This document shows, piece after piece, positions 1 to 8,610 of a DNA stretch of 64,000 nt (the first letter of the stretch is position 1; every line of letters starts with the position of its first letter). A program made the position numbers and the translations under genes. The stretch lies in assembly GCF_008085905.1 (NCBI RefSeq), contig NZ_VSFF01000010.1, positions 186,001 through 250,000 of the forward strand, read 5' to 3'. The notes under the pieces are model-generated. The model made no database searches. It saw only the letters and a list, made by a program, of their open reading frames with translations, and had not been told where the DNA came from. The stretch is from Actinomadura syzygii (GTDB taxonomy: Bacteria; Actinomycetota; Actinomycetes; Streptosporangiales; Streptosporangiaceae).

Positions 1-2229
1 GATGACGCGGGCGAGCAGGCGGACGTCGCCGAACGCGCGGGCGTCGGCGATGGCGGCGGCCCGCCGCTCCCTGGCCTGGACGACGTTCCCGGCGAGCGCG
101 GTCGCGCGGATGGCGGACACCTCCGCCGCCAGCCGGTCCCCGGTCGAGTCCGGCCCCTCGGCGCGGAGCGTGTCCACGACGCGGGTCCAGAGCGCGGCGG
201 CGGCGCCGTGCGCGAACCGGGCCTCGGCCGCGGCGGCCGCGCGCCGCGCGTACTGGACGGCCTTCGCCGGGTCCGCGCCCGACTCCAGGTAGTGGTGGGC
301 GATCGCGGCGGCCTCGCCGGGCCCGTGCCGTTCCAGCGCGACGGCGACGCGGCCGTGCAGCCGGGTGCGGCGGGCCCGCGAGATCCCGTCGTAGAGGGTG
401 TCGCGGACGAGCGCGTGCGCGAACCGCATCCGGCCCGGCTCCGGCTCGGTGACGAGGCCGCCCGCGAGGCCCGCCTCGACGGCGTCGAGCACGGCGTCCT
501 CGTCCCCGGCGAGGTCGGCGAGGACGCGCAGGTCGGCGTCCCGGCCGACGACGGCGGCGTCGCGCAGCACGGACCGCACGGACGGCGGCAGCCGCCCGAT
601 CCGGCGGCGCAGGACGTCCCCGACCCCGGCGGGCACCCGGCGGACGGCGGCGGGCAGCCCCTCGGCGTCGAGCAGCCGGGCCGTCTCGCGGGTGAAGAAC
701 GGGTTCCCGCCGGTCCGCTCGGCGATCGCGGACAGCTCGGCGTCGTCCAGGCCGGTCGCGCAGGTCTCGCGGACCAGCGCGGCGACCTCGGGCGCGGACA
801 GCCCGCGCAGGTCGATGCGCGCGGGCTCGTGCCGGGCGAGGGCGGCGAGCGCGGCGGCGAGGCCGTCGCCGACCTCCGTCTGCCGGAACGTCGTCACGAG
901 GAGGACGGGACGGTCCCGCAGCCGTCCCGCGAGCCGGGCGAGCAGCGCGAGCGTCTCCTCGTCGGCCCAGTGCAGGTCGTCCAGGACGAGCAGCAGCGGC
1001 GCGCCGTCCGCGAGCCCGGCGAGGTAGTCGCCCACGGCGAGGTGGAGGCGGAACCGGCCGGTGCTGACGTCGGCCTCCGGATCGGCGGCGGCCCGCACCG
1101 CGTCGTCCAGCAGGGGGGCGAGGCGTCCGGCGAGGTCGGCGGGCGGCGGCGCGGCGGCGGACAGCTCGCGCAGCAGCTCGGCCCACGGCCAGGCGGCGGG
1201 CGCGCCGCCGGTCTCGGGGGCGCGGCCCCAGGCGCACGTCCAGCCGCGTCCGGCGAGGCTCCGCGCGAACCGCTCGGCGAGCGCGGTCTTGCCCATGCCC
1301 GCGTCGCCGCCGACGAGGACGAGACCGCCCCGTCCGGCGGCGGCGTCGCGGGCGGCGGCGCCGAGGCGGGCGAGCTCGGCGGCGCGTCCGACGAACGCGG
1401 GTCCGGGCTCGGGTTCGTCCGCGGGCTCCGGCACGGCTCGCAGCACGGGGCGGACGGGTTCGGCCAGCGCGGGCGCCTGCGCCAGGATGTCGGCCTCCAG
1501 GCGGCGCAGCGCGGGCCCCGGGTCGACGCCGAGCTCCTCGGTCAGCGCGGCGCGGGCGCGGCGGAGCGCGCCGAGCGCGTCGCCCTGGCGTCCGGCGCGG
1601 TAGAGGGCGAGGGCGAGCAGGCGCCACGCCTCCTCCCGCAGCGGGTTCGCGGCGGCGTGGGCCTCCAGGTCGGGCACGGCCTCGGCGGCGGACGCGAGCC
1701 GCAGCATCGCCTCGGCGCGGCGCTCCACGGCGAGGCGGCGGCGCTCGTCCAGCCGGGCCGCCTCGTTCGCGGCCCAGGGCAGCGCGGCGAACTCGGCGTA
1801 GGCGGGCCCGCGCCAGGCGGCGAGCGCGGCCTCGGCGCGGCGGCGGGCCGCCGCCGGGTCCGCCTCCAGCAGGTCGGCGGCCTCGCCGACCAGCGCGTCG
1901 AACCGCCAGGCGTCGACGTTCGCGTCGGGGAGGCGGAGCGCGTAGCCGGGCGGCTCGGTGACGAGGACGCTCGCGGGCGTGCGGGGCGGACGGTCCGGCT
2001 CCAGCGCGCGGCGCAGGTGCGACACGAACGACTGGAGCCCGGCGGCGGCGCGGGCGGGCGGGACCGTCCCCGCCCAGAGGTCCTCGACGAGCAGGTCGGC
2101 GGGCACCATCCGGCCGCGCGCGACGGCGAGCCGGGCGAGCACCGAGCGCTGCCGCGGGCCGCCGAGGTCGGCGGGCGCGCCCGCCACCTCGACCCCGAAC
2201 GCTCCGAGCACCCGTACGACGGTCGACAT
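1..2229 (-). CDS. AfsR/SARP-family regulator with AAA ATPase domain (C-terminus cut by window edge)
   Basis: The frame is open for 743 codons from an ATG at 2229 to the window edge, so the C-terminus is missing. Residues 1-95 form an OmpR-like winged helix (starts MSTVVRVLGAFGVEVAG, with a GGPRQRSVLARLA stretch). A bacterial transcriptional activation domain follows to about residue 250 (ALYRAGRQGDALGALRRAR, EELGVDPGPALRRLE). Next is an ATPase with Walker A GDAGMGKTAL and Walker B LLLVLDDLHWAD, then TPR-like helices. Proteins of this AfsR-type architecture are DNA-binding activators, often of secondary metabolism or membrane/export genes. The neighbouring transporter gene reads toward it and ends in a strong hairpin, so this gene is probably transcribed separately. 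Its targets cannot be read from the window. Confidence 0.88.
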   Translation of the reverse strand, partial: MSTVVRVLGAFGVEVAGAPADLGGPRQRSVLARLAVARGRMVPADLLVEDLWAGTVPPARAAAGLQSFVSHLRRALEPDRPPRTPASVLVTEPPGYALRLPDANVDAWRFDALVGEAADLLEADPAAARRRAEAALAAWRGPAYAEFAALPWAANEAARLDERRRLAVERRAEAMLRLASAAEAVPDLEAHAAANPLREEAWRLLALALYRAGRQGDALGALRRARAALTEELGVDPGPALRRLEADILAQAPALAEPVRPVLRAVPEPADEPEPGPAFVGRAAELARLGAAARDAAAGRGGLVLVGGDAGMGKTALAERFARSLAGRGWTCAWGRAPETGGAPAAWPWAELLRELSAAAPPPADLAGRLAPLLDDAVRAAADPEADVSTGRFRLHLAVGDYLAGLADGAPLLLVLDDLHWADEETLALLARLAGRLRDRPVLLVTTFRQTEVGDGLAAALAALARHEPARIDLRGLSAPEVAALVRETCATGLDDAELSAIAERTGGNPFFTRETARLLDAEGLPAAVRRVPAGVGDVLRRRIGRLPPSVRSVLRDAAVVGRDADLRVLADLAGDEDAVLDAVEAGLAGGLVTEPEPGRMRFAHALVRDTLYDGISRARRTRLHGRVAVALERHGPGEAAAIAHHYLESGADPAKAVQYARRAAAAAEARFAHGAAAALWTRVVDTLRAEGPDSTGDRLAAEVSAIRATALAGNVVQARERRAAAIADARAFGDVRLLARVI

Positions 2230-2297
2230 GACCCGATCAGACTAACCGTGACATCTCGTCCCCGCCCTTCTAGGTCGTCCCCCGGTCCGCCGGAGGC

Positions 2298-2342
2298 GAG
2301 GCGCCATGACCCCGCGCTCCGGCGTCGCGGTCATGGCGCCTC
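2298..2342 (-). terminator. Strong hairpin after the MMPL gene
   Basis: A perfect 14-bp inverted repeat, GAGGCGCCATGACC (2298-2311) and GGTCATGGCGCCTC (2329-2342), has a 17-nt loop; pairing continues outside it after a small bulge. It starts 13 nt past the MMPL stop codon and ends the MMPL transcript before the SARP start at 2229. There is no clear U-run, as is usual for actinobacterial terminators. Confidence 0.6.
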
Positions 2343-2354
2343 TCGCCCTCCGGC

Positions 2355-4487
2355 TCAGGTGCGGCTGGGCTCGGGCTCCCGCACGGGCGCCGCGTCGGGC
2401 ACCGACCCGCCGTGCAGGTCGATCTCCGGCAGGACGCGGGCGAGCGGCCGGGGCAGCCACCAGTTCGCCCGTCCGAGCAGCGACATCGTCGCGGGCACCA
2501 GCACCAGCCGGACGACGGTCGCGTCCAGCGCCACCGCGACCGCGAGCCCCACCCCCATCTGCTTGATCACGAGGCCCGGGTCGGCGGCGAAGCCGAGGAA
2601 CACCGCGACCATGATCAGCGCGGCGCTGGAGATGACGCGCCCGGTGGCGGCGAGGCCGGTGGACACCGACCCGCGCGCGTCGCCGTGCCGCAGCCACTCC
2701 TCCTTCACCCGCGACAGGAGGAAGACCTCGTAGTCCATCGACACCCCGAACAGGACCGCGAACATCAGCAGCAGGATGAAGCTCGACACCGGGACGCTGT
2801 GCGGCAGCCCGAGCAGCCCCGCGCCCCACCCCCACTGGAACACTGCGGTGAGCACCCCGTACGCGGCGCCGATCGAGAGCAGGTTCATCACGGCCGCCTT
2901 CAAGGGCACCAGCAGCGACCTGAACACGATCATCAGCATGACGAACGAGGTGGCGACGACCGCGCCGATCACCGGCCAGAGCCGGTCCGCCAGGACCCGG
3001 GACAGGTCCACGTACACGGCGGTCAGCCCGGTGATCTCCGTGCCGGACGGCAGCGCGTCGGCGCGGATCCGGTCGACGAGGCCGGTCACCCGCTTGTCCT
3101 GCGGGCCGTAGTCCGGCGTGACCGCGATCACGGCGGCGTCGCGGCCCGGGGAGACCCGTGGCGGCGCGACGGACGCGACGCCGTCGGTCCGGGCGAGCTC
3201 GTCCGCCAGGCCGGGCAGGGCGCTCTGGTCCACCTTCTCCAGGTCGACGGCGACGAGCAGCGGGCCGTTCGCCCCTGGGCCGTAGCCGTCCGCGACCAGG
3301 TCGTACGCCTGCCGGACGGTGTTGGACGTCGGTTCGCTGCTCGCGTCGCTCGGCCACGTCCGCATGCCGAGCGCGGGCGCGGCGAGCGCGACCATCAGCG
3401 CGAACCCGGCGAGCAGCCACGGCCACGGGTGCCGCCCGACGTGCCGCGCCCACCGCCTGACCCGCGGCGACTCCACGCTGATCACCGCGCCGGCGGCGCG
3501 GTCGCGGCGGCGCAGCACCCGGCGTCCGGCGAGGCCGAGCACGGCGGGCAGCAGCGTCACGGCGCTGAGCACGGTCGTCGCGACGACGAGCCCGGTGGTG
3601 AAGCCCATGGTCATGAACACCGGCGTCCCGGACAGCACGAGCCCGGACAGCGCCAGCAGCACCGTGAACCCGGCGAAGATCACCGACTGCCCGGCGGTGG
3701 CGTTGGCGCGGCCCGCCGCCTCCGGGACGTCGAGCCCGCCCGCGAGGCCCTCCCGGTGCCTGGTCAGGATGAACAGCGCGTAGTCGATCCCGACGCCGAG
3801 CCCGGTCATGGTCGCGAGCGTCGGCGCGGTCGTCGCGACGTCGGTGACCGCGGCCAGCACAGTGATCCCGGTGACGCCGACGCCGAGCCCGGCGAGGGCC
3901 ACCGCGAGCGGCAGCCCGGCCGCGACCACCGACCCGAACGCCAGCAGCAGGATCAGCAGGGCCGCGACGATCCCGACCGCCTCGGCGAGGCCGCCCGGCG
4001 CCGTCACGTTCTCCGGCACCTGGCCGCCGAACTCCACCTGGTATCCGGCGGCGTCCAGGTTCCGCGTCGCCGTCTCAAGCCGGTCGAGCGTCTCCTTCGG
4101 CTTCAGGTCGGTGACGGGCACCGAGTACTGGACGGTCAGCAGCGCCGTCGCGCCGTCGCGGCCCGGCGGCGCCGGGTCGACCTCGCTGACGTGCGGCAGC
4201 TTGCGCAGCTCCGCCGACGCCGTCGCCAGCGCCGCCTGGTCGACCTTGCCCGACTCGGCGTGCACGACGACCCTCGCGTCCGCGCCCGACAGCGCGGGGA
4301 ACCGCTCCTTCAACAGGTCGGTGGCGCGCTGCGAGCCCGTCCCGGACAGCGTGTAGTCGTCGTGCAGCGCGCCGCCCGCGACGCCCGCCAGACCGGCCAT
4401 CGCGCCGATGAGCACCAGCCACACGGCGACGAACCGCCACGGGCGCAGCGCCGCCGCCTTCCCCAGGCGGTAGAGCAGACGGGACAT
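2355..4487 (-). CDS. MMPL family RND transporter
   Basis: A 710-residue inner-membrane protein with the duplicated RND layout: one N-terminal membrane segment (about residues 13-37), a periplasmic domain, five or six membrane segments, then the same plan repeated. The membrane motifs LGVGIDYALFILTRHREGL (first half) and GVSMDYEVFLLSRVKEEWL (second half) carry the Asp-Tyr pairs typical of MMPL proton relays. The start at 4487 follows a strong ribosome site (GGGGGAGAAGGAC then ATG). Actinobacterial MMPL proteins export lipids, siderophores or drugs; the substrate here is unknown. The upstream inverted repeat suggests local repression, but no TetR gene is adjacent. Confidence 0.92.
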   Translation of the reverse strand: MSRLLYRLGKAAALRPWRFVAVWLVLIGAMAGLAGVAGGALHDDYTLSGTGSQRATDLLKERFPALSGADARVVVHAESGKVDQAALATASAELRKLPHVSEVDPAPPGRDGATALLTVQYSVPVTDLKPKETLDRLETATRNLDAAGYQVEFGGQVPENVTAPGGLAEAVGIVAALLILLLAFGSVVAAGLPLAVALAGLGVGVTGITVLAAVTDVATTAPTLATMTGLGVGIDYALFILTRHREGLAGGLDVPEAAGRANATAGQSVIFAGFTVLLALSGLVLSGTPVFMTMGFTTGLVVATTVLSAVTLLPAVLGLAGRRVLRRRDRAAGAVISVESPRVRRWARHVGRHPWPWLLAGFALMVALAAPALGMRTWPSDASSEPTSNTVRQAYDLVADGYGPGANGPLLVAVDLEKVDQSALPGLADELARTDGVASVAPPRVSPGRDAAVIAVTPDYGPQDKRVTGLVDRIRADALPSGTEITGLTAVYVDLSRVLADRLWPVIGAVVATSFVMLMIVFRSLLVPLKAAVMNLLSIGAAYGVLTAVFQWGWGAGLLGLPHSVPVSSFILLLMFAVLFGVSMDYEVFLLSRVKEEWLRHGDARGSVSTGLAATGRVISSAALIMVAVFLGFAADPGLVIKQMGVGLAVAVALDATVVRLVLVPATMSLLGRANWWLPRPLARVLPEIDLHGGSVPDAAPVREPEPSRT

Positions 4488-4503
4488 GTCCTTCTCCCCC
4501 AGA

Positions 4504-4528
4504 ATCCTCGATCGGATCGTCCGAGGAT
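4504..4528 (-). promoter_or_regulatory. Inverted repeat, candidate operator of the MMPL gene
   Basis: Perfect 7-bp arms ATCCTCG (4504-4510) and CGAGGAT (4522-4528) flank an 11-nt centre, ending 17 nt upstream of the MMPL start. Arm length, spacing and position suit a dimeric repressor. A hairpin in the mRNA leader is the alternative. No matching regulator gene is visible. Confidence 0.4.
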
Positions 4529-4633
4529 CACGCGCGGCGGTTGCCGTCCACTTGCAGGTGACTTGCGACGGCCGGTGCCCCCGCCGGGCGCCGCTTGCGA
4601 AGCCCGGACGCCCGGACCCGTACGCTTGGGGGC

Positions 4634-4972
4634 GTGAGTGAGCTGAACCCCGAGGACGCGAAGATCATCACCCTGGCCAGGGCGGCGCGGGCCCGCGCCG
4701 GCGCCGCGGAGGGCGCCGCCGTCCGCGACGGGACGGGACGCACCTACGCCGCCGCCGCCGTCGACCTCCCGTCGCTGAAGCTGTCGGCGCTGAAGACGGC
4801 CGTCGCGATGGCCGCGTCCAGCGGCGCCGACGACCTGGAGGCCGCCGCGCTCGTCACCGCCGCCGACGGGCCGGACCCGTCCGACGTGTCCGCCGTCCGC
4901 GACCTCGGGCCGAAGGCCGCCGTCCTGGTCGCCGGGCCCGACGGGACCCTGCGCCGGACGCTCGCCGACTAG
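4634..4972 (+). CDS. Small conserved protein of the Rv2365c / degenerate cytidine deaminase-like type
   Basis: A 112-residue protein starting at GTG 4634 (MSELNPEDAKIITLARAARA). This start was preferred over the in-frame codon at 4595 because it begins the recognisable homology. It resembles, from memory, the small protein between the CNNM/CorC gene and era in actinobacteria, sometimes annotated as cytidine deaminase. The coding sequence contains no cysteine and no histidine, so the deaminase zinc site (H/C-A-E and PCxxC) is absent and catalysis is unlikely. It is convergent with the CNNM gene, only 20 bp away, instead of being co-directional, and era is not next to it. Function unknown. Confidence 0.75.
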   Translation: MSELNPEDAKIITLARAARARAGAAEGAAVRDGTGRTYAAAAVDLPSLKLSALKTAVAMAASSGADDLEAAALVTAADGPDPSDVSAVRDLGPKAAVLVAGPDGTLRRTLAD

Positions 4973-4992
4973 CCGCCGGAGGGCGCCCGGTC

Positions 4993-6294
4993 CTAGTCGC
5001 CGGAGGGCGGGGCGCCGACCGACCGCACGAGGACGGTCCCGACGCGGTTGCGGCGGCCCGCGATCGTCTCGGCCTTGAGCGACAGGACGGGCCCGTCGCC
5101 GCCGGAGCCGACCCGCGCCGTGGACCCCTCGATCGGGACGCGGCCGAGCGCGTGCGCCAGCAGCCCGCCGACCGTCTCGACGTCCTCGGCGTCGATCTCC
5201 ACGTCGAACAGCTCGGCGAGGTCCTCGACGGGGAGCCGGGCGGTGACCCGGGCGGCGCCGTCCGGCAGCCAGGTCACCGGCGGGATCTCCACGTCGTACT
5301 CGTCGGTGATCTCACCGACGATCTCCTCCAGGATGTCCTCGATGGTGACGAGCCCGGCGGTGCCGCCGTACTCGTCGATCACGATCGCGAGGTGGATCCG
5401 GCGGGCCTGCATCTCGCGGAGCAGCTCGTCGATCGGCTTGCTGTCGGGGACGTAGGTCGCGGGACGCATCACCGAGTCGACCGTCTCCACCGACTCGCCC
5501 TCGCGGTGCTCCTGGCTGCGCCGGACGACGTCCTTCAAGTAGGCGATGCCGACGACGTCGTCCTCGTTCTCGCCGACGACCGGGATACGCGAGAACCCGC
5601 TGCGCAGCGCCAGCGACATCGCCTGCCGCAGCGTCTTCGTCCGCTCGACGAACACGATGTCGGTGCGCGGCACCATCACTTCGCGGACGAGCGTGTCGCC
5701 CAGCTCGAACACCGAGTGGATCATCTCGCGCTCGTCCGGCTCGATCAGGCTGCGCTGCTCGGCGAGGTCGACCAGGTCGCGCAGCTCCGCCTCGGACGCG
5801 AACGGCCCCTCCCGGAACCCCTTGCCGGGCGTGAGCGCGTTGCCGAGCAGGATCAGCAGCCGGGGCAGCGGCCCGAACACCCGGGTCACCGGGTGGATCA
5901 CCGCCGCGCCCGCGAGCGCGATCCGGTCGGCGTGCTGGATGCCGAGCGTGCGCGGCCCGACCCCGATCACCACGTAGCTGATCACGATCATGACGGCGGC
6001 GGCGGTGACGTAGGCGCGCCACGTCTCGTCCAGCCAGGTGATGCACAGGTCGGCGACGATCACGGTCGCGACCAGCTCGCAGCCGATCCGCAGGAGCAGG
6101 ACCATGTTCACGTAGCGGGCCGGGTCGGCGACGACCTCGGCCAGCCGCTTGGCGCCGCGCCGCCCCTCGCGCAGCGCGTCCTCTACGGTGACGCGCGACA
6201 CGCGTGCGAGCGCCGTCTCGATGCCGGCCAGCAGGCCCGCCGTGAGGACGAGGCCCACCGCGAGGGCGGACAGCCACGCCTGCGTCGTGCTCAT
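4993..6294 (-). CDS. CNNM/CorC-type membrane protein (DUF21, CBS pair, CorC_HlyC domain)
   Basis: A 433-residue protein. An N-terminal DUF21 region with about four membrane segments (starts MSTTQAWLSALAVGLVL) is followed by a CBS pair around residues 205-330 (MVPRTDIVFVERTKTLRQAM; HLAIVIDEYGGTAGLVTIED) and a C-terminal CorC_HlyC domain (LPVEDLAELFDVEIDAEDVETVGGLL truncated here). The family is linked to magnesium/cobalt efflux and, despite the label hemolysin, is not shown to lyse cells. Its ATG shares one base with the ybeY stop (TGATG), so it is translationally coupled as the last gene of phoH-ybeY-CNNM. Confidence 0.9.
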   Translation of the reverse strand: MSTTQAWLSALAVGLVLTAGLLAGIETALARVSRVTVEDALREGRRGAKRLAEVVADPARYVNMVLLLRIGCELVATVIVADLCITWLDETWRAYVTAAAVMIVISYVVIGVGPRTLGIQHADRIALAGAAVIHPVTRVFGPLPRLLILLGNALTPGKGFREGPFASEAELRDLVDLAEQRSLIEPDEREMIHSVFELGDTLVREVMVPRTDIVFVERTKTLRQAMSLALRSGFSRIPVVGENEDDVVGIAYLKDVVRRSQEHREGESVETVDSVMRPATYVPDSKPIDELLREMQARRIHLAIVIDEYGGTAGLVTIEDILEEIVGEITDEYDVEIPPVTWLPDGAARVTARLPVEDLAELFDVEIDAEDVETVGGLLAHALGRVPIEGSTARVGSGGDGPVLSLKAETIAGRRNRVGTVLVRSVGAPPSGD

Positions 6295-6770
6295 CAGCCG
6301 CCGCGTTTCTCCCGCCAGGACGTCAGGAGCTCGGCCTGCAGCCCGAACATCTCCTTGTGCTCGTCGGGTTCGGCGTGGTCGAAGCCGAGCAGGTGCAGGA
6401 TGCCGTGCGTGCACAGCAGCTCCAGCTCGTCGCCGGTGCCGTGGCCCGCGTCCCTGGCCTGCCGCTCCGCCACCGCCGGGCACAGCACGACGTCGCCGAG
6501 CAGCGCGGGGTCGGCGTCCTCGTCGTCGTCGGAGCCGCCGGACAGGTGGCCGGGGCGCAGCTCGTCCATCGGGAACGACAGGACGTCGGTGGGGCCGGGC
6601 TCGTCCATCCACTTCTCGTGCAGCTCGGTCATCGCGGCCTCGTCGACCAGCAGGATCGACAGCTCCGCCAGCGGATGGACGCGCATCCCGTCGAGGACGT
6701 GCCGGGACAGCCCGGCCAGCGCGGTCTCGTCGACCGGGACGCCCGACTCGTTCACGACCTCGACGGTCAC
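6294..6770 (-). CDS. ybeY: Endoribonuclease YbeY (16S rRNA maturation, ribosome quality control)
   Basis: A 158-residue protein, normal for YbeY, starting at a GTG that overlaps the phoH stop codon (GTGA). The zinc-binding signature HGILHLLGFDH is present near residue 120, with the upstream PGPTDVLSFPMDE motif. YbeY is a single-strand endoribonuclease involved in 16S 3'-end processing and 70S quality control. The insert between PGPTDVLSFPMDE and LLGDVVLC contains an acidic stretch (GGSDDDEDADP) that probably loops out. The tight coupling phoH-ybeY-CNNM is a widely conserved arrangement. Confidence 0.95.
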   Translation of the reverse strand: MTVEVVNESGVPVDETALAGLSRHVLDGMRVHPLAELSILLVDEAAMTELHEKWMDEPGPTDVLSFPMDELRPGHLSGGSDDDEDADPALLGDVVLCPAVAERQARDAGHGTGDELELLCTHGILHLLGFDHAEPDEHKEMFGLQAELLTSWREKRGG

Positions 6771-7846
6771 CGCCGCCTCCGCTTGCCGGCCCCGCCGCCG
6801 CCCGGCTTGATCTGCGGCATCCGCTGCTCGTCGTACCGGTTGTAGGCGTCGACGATGTCGGTGACGAGCCGGTGCCGGACGACGTCGCGGCTGTCGAGCC
6901 GGGAGAAGTGGATGTCCTCGACGCCGTCCAGGATGTCCTGGACGACGCGCAGCCCGCTGAGCTGCCCGTTCGGCAGGTCGACCTGCGTGACGTCGCCGGT
7001 CACGACGACCTTCGACCCGAACCCGAGCCGGGTGAGGAACATCTTCATCTGCTCGGGCGAGGTGTTCTGCGCCTCGTCCAGGATGATGAACGAGTCGTTC
7101 AAGGTGCGGCCGCGCATGTAGGCGAGGGGGGCGACCTCGATCGTCCCGGCGGCCATCAGGCGGGGGATGGAGTCGGGGTCGACCATGTCGTGCAGCGCGT
7201 CGTACAGCGGGCGCAGGTACGGGTCGATCTTCTCGTAGAGCGTTCCGGGCAGGAACCCGAGCCGCTCCCCCGCCTCCACCGCCGGGCGCGTCAGGATGAT
7301 CCGGTTGACCTTCTTGTCCTGGAGGGCGCGGACGGCCTTGGCCATCGCCAGGTAGGTCTTGCCGGTGCCCGCCGGGCCGATGCCGAACACGATCGTGTGC
7401 TTGTCGATCGCGTCGACGTAGTGGCGCTGGTTCAGCGTCTTCGGCCGGATCGTGCGGCCCCGGCTGGACAGGACGTCCAGGGTGAGGACCTCGGCCGGGC
7501 GCGCGCCGCTCTCGCCGCGCAGCATCGCGAGGCTGCGCTCGACGGCGTCGGGGGTGAGCTGGGTGCCGCCCTTCAGCAGTTCGAGCATCTCGGTGAAGAG
7601 CCGGGAGACGAGGTCGGTCTCGGTCTCCGGGCCGGTCACGGTGATCTCGTTGCCGCGGACGTGGATGTCGATGTCGGCGCCGATGGCGCGCTCGATCGCG
7701 TGGAGCGACTCGTCCCGGGAGCCGAGCAGGCTCACCATCGAGTGGTCGTCCGGCACGACGATCTTGATCTGGGAGCGCTCCGCGCCGCCGTCGCGCGCGG
7801 CGCCGCCCGCCGCGGGAGTTGACCTCGTGTGAGTTGATTCGACCAT
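6767..7846 (-). CDS. PhoH family ATPase (PhoH-like protein)
   Basis: A 359-residue protein using the ATG at 7846 (MVESTHTRSTPAAGG). This start matches the usual actinobacterial PhoH length; an alternative ATG at 7915 would add 23 residues. After a KH-like N-terminal part (HVRGNEITVTGPETE) comes the ATPase with Walker A FGIGPAGTGKTYLAMAKA and Walker B FIILDEAQNTSPEQMK, followed by VVVTGDVTQVDLPNG. PhoH proteins are predicted RNA-associated ATPases, and the overlap with ybeY supports a joint RNA-metabolism role. It is the first gene of the three-gene operon. The 142-nt gap to the HIT gene may hold its promoter. Confidence 0.93.
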   Translation of the reverse strand: MVESTHTRSTPAAGGAARDGGAERSQIKIVVPDDHSMVSLLGSRDESLHAIERAIGADIDIHVRGNEITVTGPETETDLVSRLFTEMLELLKGGTQLTPDAVERSLAMLRGESGARPAEVLTLDVLSSRGRTIRPKTLNQRHYVDAIDKHTIVFGIGPAGTGKTYLAMAKAVRALQDKKVNRIILTRPAVEAGERLGFLPGTLYEKIDPYLRPLYDALHDMVDPDSIPRLMAAGTIEVAPLAYMRGRTLNDSFIILDEAQNTSPEQMKMFLTRLGFGSKVVVTGDVTQVDLPNGQLSGLRVVQDILDGVEDIHFSRLDSRDVVRHRLVTDIVDAYNRYDEQRMPQIKPGGGGAGKRRRR

Positions 7847-7988
7847 CAGCCGGGCCTTGCGGCCTCTCCGACCTGCCTTCTGTCTGCTCCGGGTGCCAGG
7901 GTGTGTCGGTTCCATCGTACTGGGGACGTCCGACACGACGCCGTCCGTTTTTCCGGCGCACGCGAGCGGGCCGCGGGGCGGGCGGGGA

Positions 7989-8333
7989 TCAGCCGGGCGG
8001 CCAGTTGAGGCCACGGCCCCCGAGCACGTGGGCGTGCACGTGGAAGACGGTCTGACCGGCCTGTGGACCGGTGTTGAACACGACCCGGTAGCCGGTCTCG
8101 GCGATGCCCTCGTCGACGGCGACCTGGTGCGCCTCCCGGACCACCTCGGCGAGCAGCCCGGGGTCGGACGCGGCCAGCTCGGCGACCGTCGGGCGGTGGT
8201 CGCGCGGGATGACCAGCACGTGCGTCGGCGCCTGCGGGTTGATGTCGCGGAACGCGAGCGCGCCCGCCGACTCCCGGACGATCTCGGCGGGCACGTCCCC
8301 GGAAACGATCTTGCAGAACAGGCAGTCGGTCAT
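7989..8333 (-). CDS. HIT-domain nucleotide hydrolase (HINT-like)
   Basis: A 114-residue cytosolic protein with N-terminal CLFCKIVSGDVPA and the C-terminal histidine triad HVHAHVLGGRGLNWPPG. The final His of the triad is the catalytic residue of the family, which hydrolyses AMP-lysine or aminoacyl-AMP type substrates. ATG 8333 is preferred over ATG 8345 because GGGGAG lies at the right distance before it. It lies directly upstream of phoH on the same strand, a common actinobacterial order, and may share a transcript with it. Confidence 0.93.
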   Translation of the reverse strand: MTDCLFCKIVSGDVPAEIVRESAGALAFRDINPQAPTHVLVIPRDHRPTVAELAASDPGLLAEVVREAHQVAVDEGIAETGYRVVFNTGPQAGQTVFHVHAHVLGGRGLNWPPG

Positions 8334-8517
8334 CGGTCTCCCCATCGGCGGCGGTGCGCGACCCGCCGAATCCTATCGAGCGGCCCCGGCGGAACCCGGC
8401 GGGGCGCGCGTCCGGAAAAAGGTACGCGCGGTGGACCTCCCGTTGCGGTCGGCATTCCGAGCGTCGAATGGCTAAGGTGGTCAGCTCAAGGCGTACCCCC
8501 CGGTCCGCAAGGCTTTT

Positions 8518-8546
8518 GGGCGTTCCCGGCCGGGCCGGGAGCGCCC
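8518..8546 (+). other. Leader hairpin upstream of the sigma-factor gene
   Basis: GGGCGTTCCCGGC (8518-8530) pairs with GCCGGGAGCGCCC (8534-8546) through 13 positions including one G-U, with a 3-nt loop. It lies 65 nt before the sigma-factor start. It may be an attenuator or mRNA structure. It has no U-run, so a terminator role is uncertain. Confidence 0.4.
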
Positions 8547-8610
8547 GATCCACGCCGCTCCGAAGGACTATCCGAATGGACGGCCGGGGGACGGCAAAGG
8601 CGGCGGATAG

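Noticed and set aside
208..2733. 841-codon plus-strand open frame opposite the SARP gene
   Set aside because: Antisense shadow; the minus strand encodes well-defined BTAD and ATPase motifs.
2412..4637. 741-codon plus-strand open frame opposite the MMPL gene
   Set aside because: Low-complexity Arg/His/Gln translation and no domain; the MMPL frame on the other strand has clear membrane segments.
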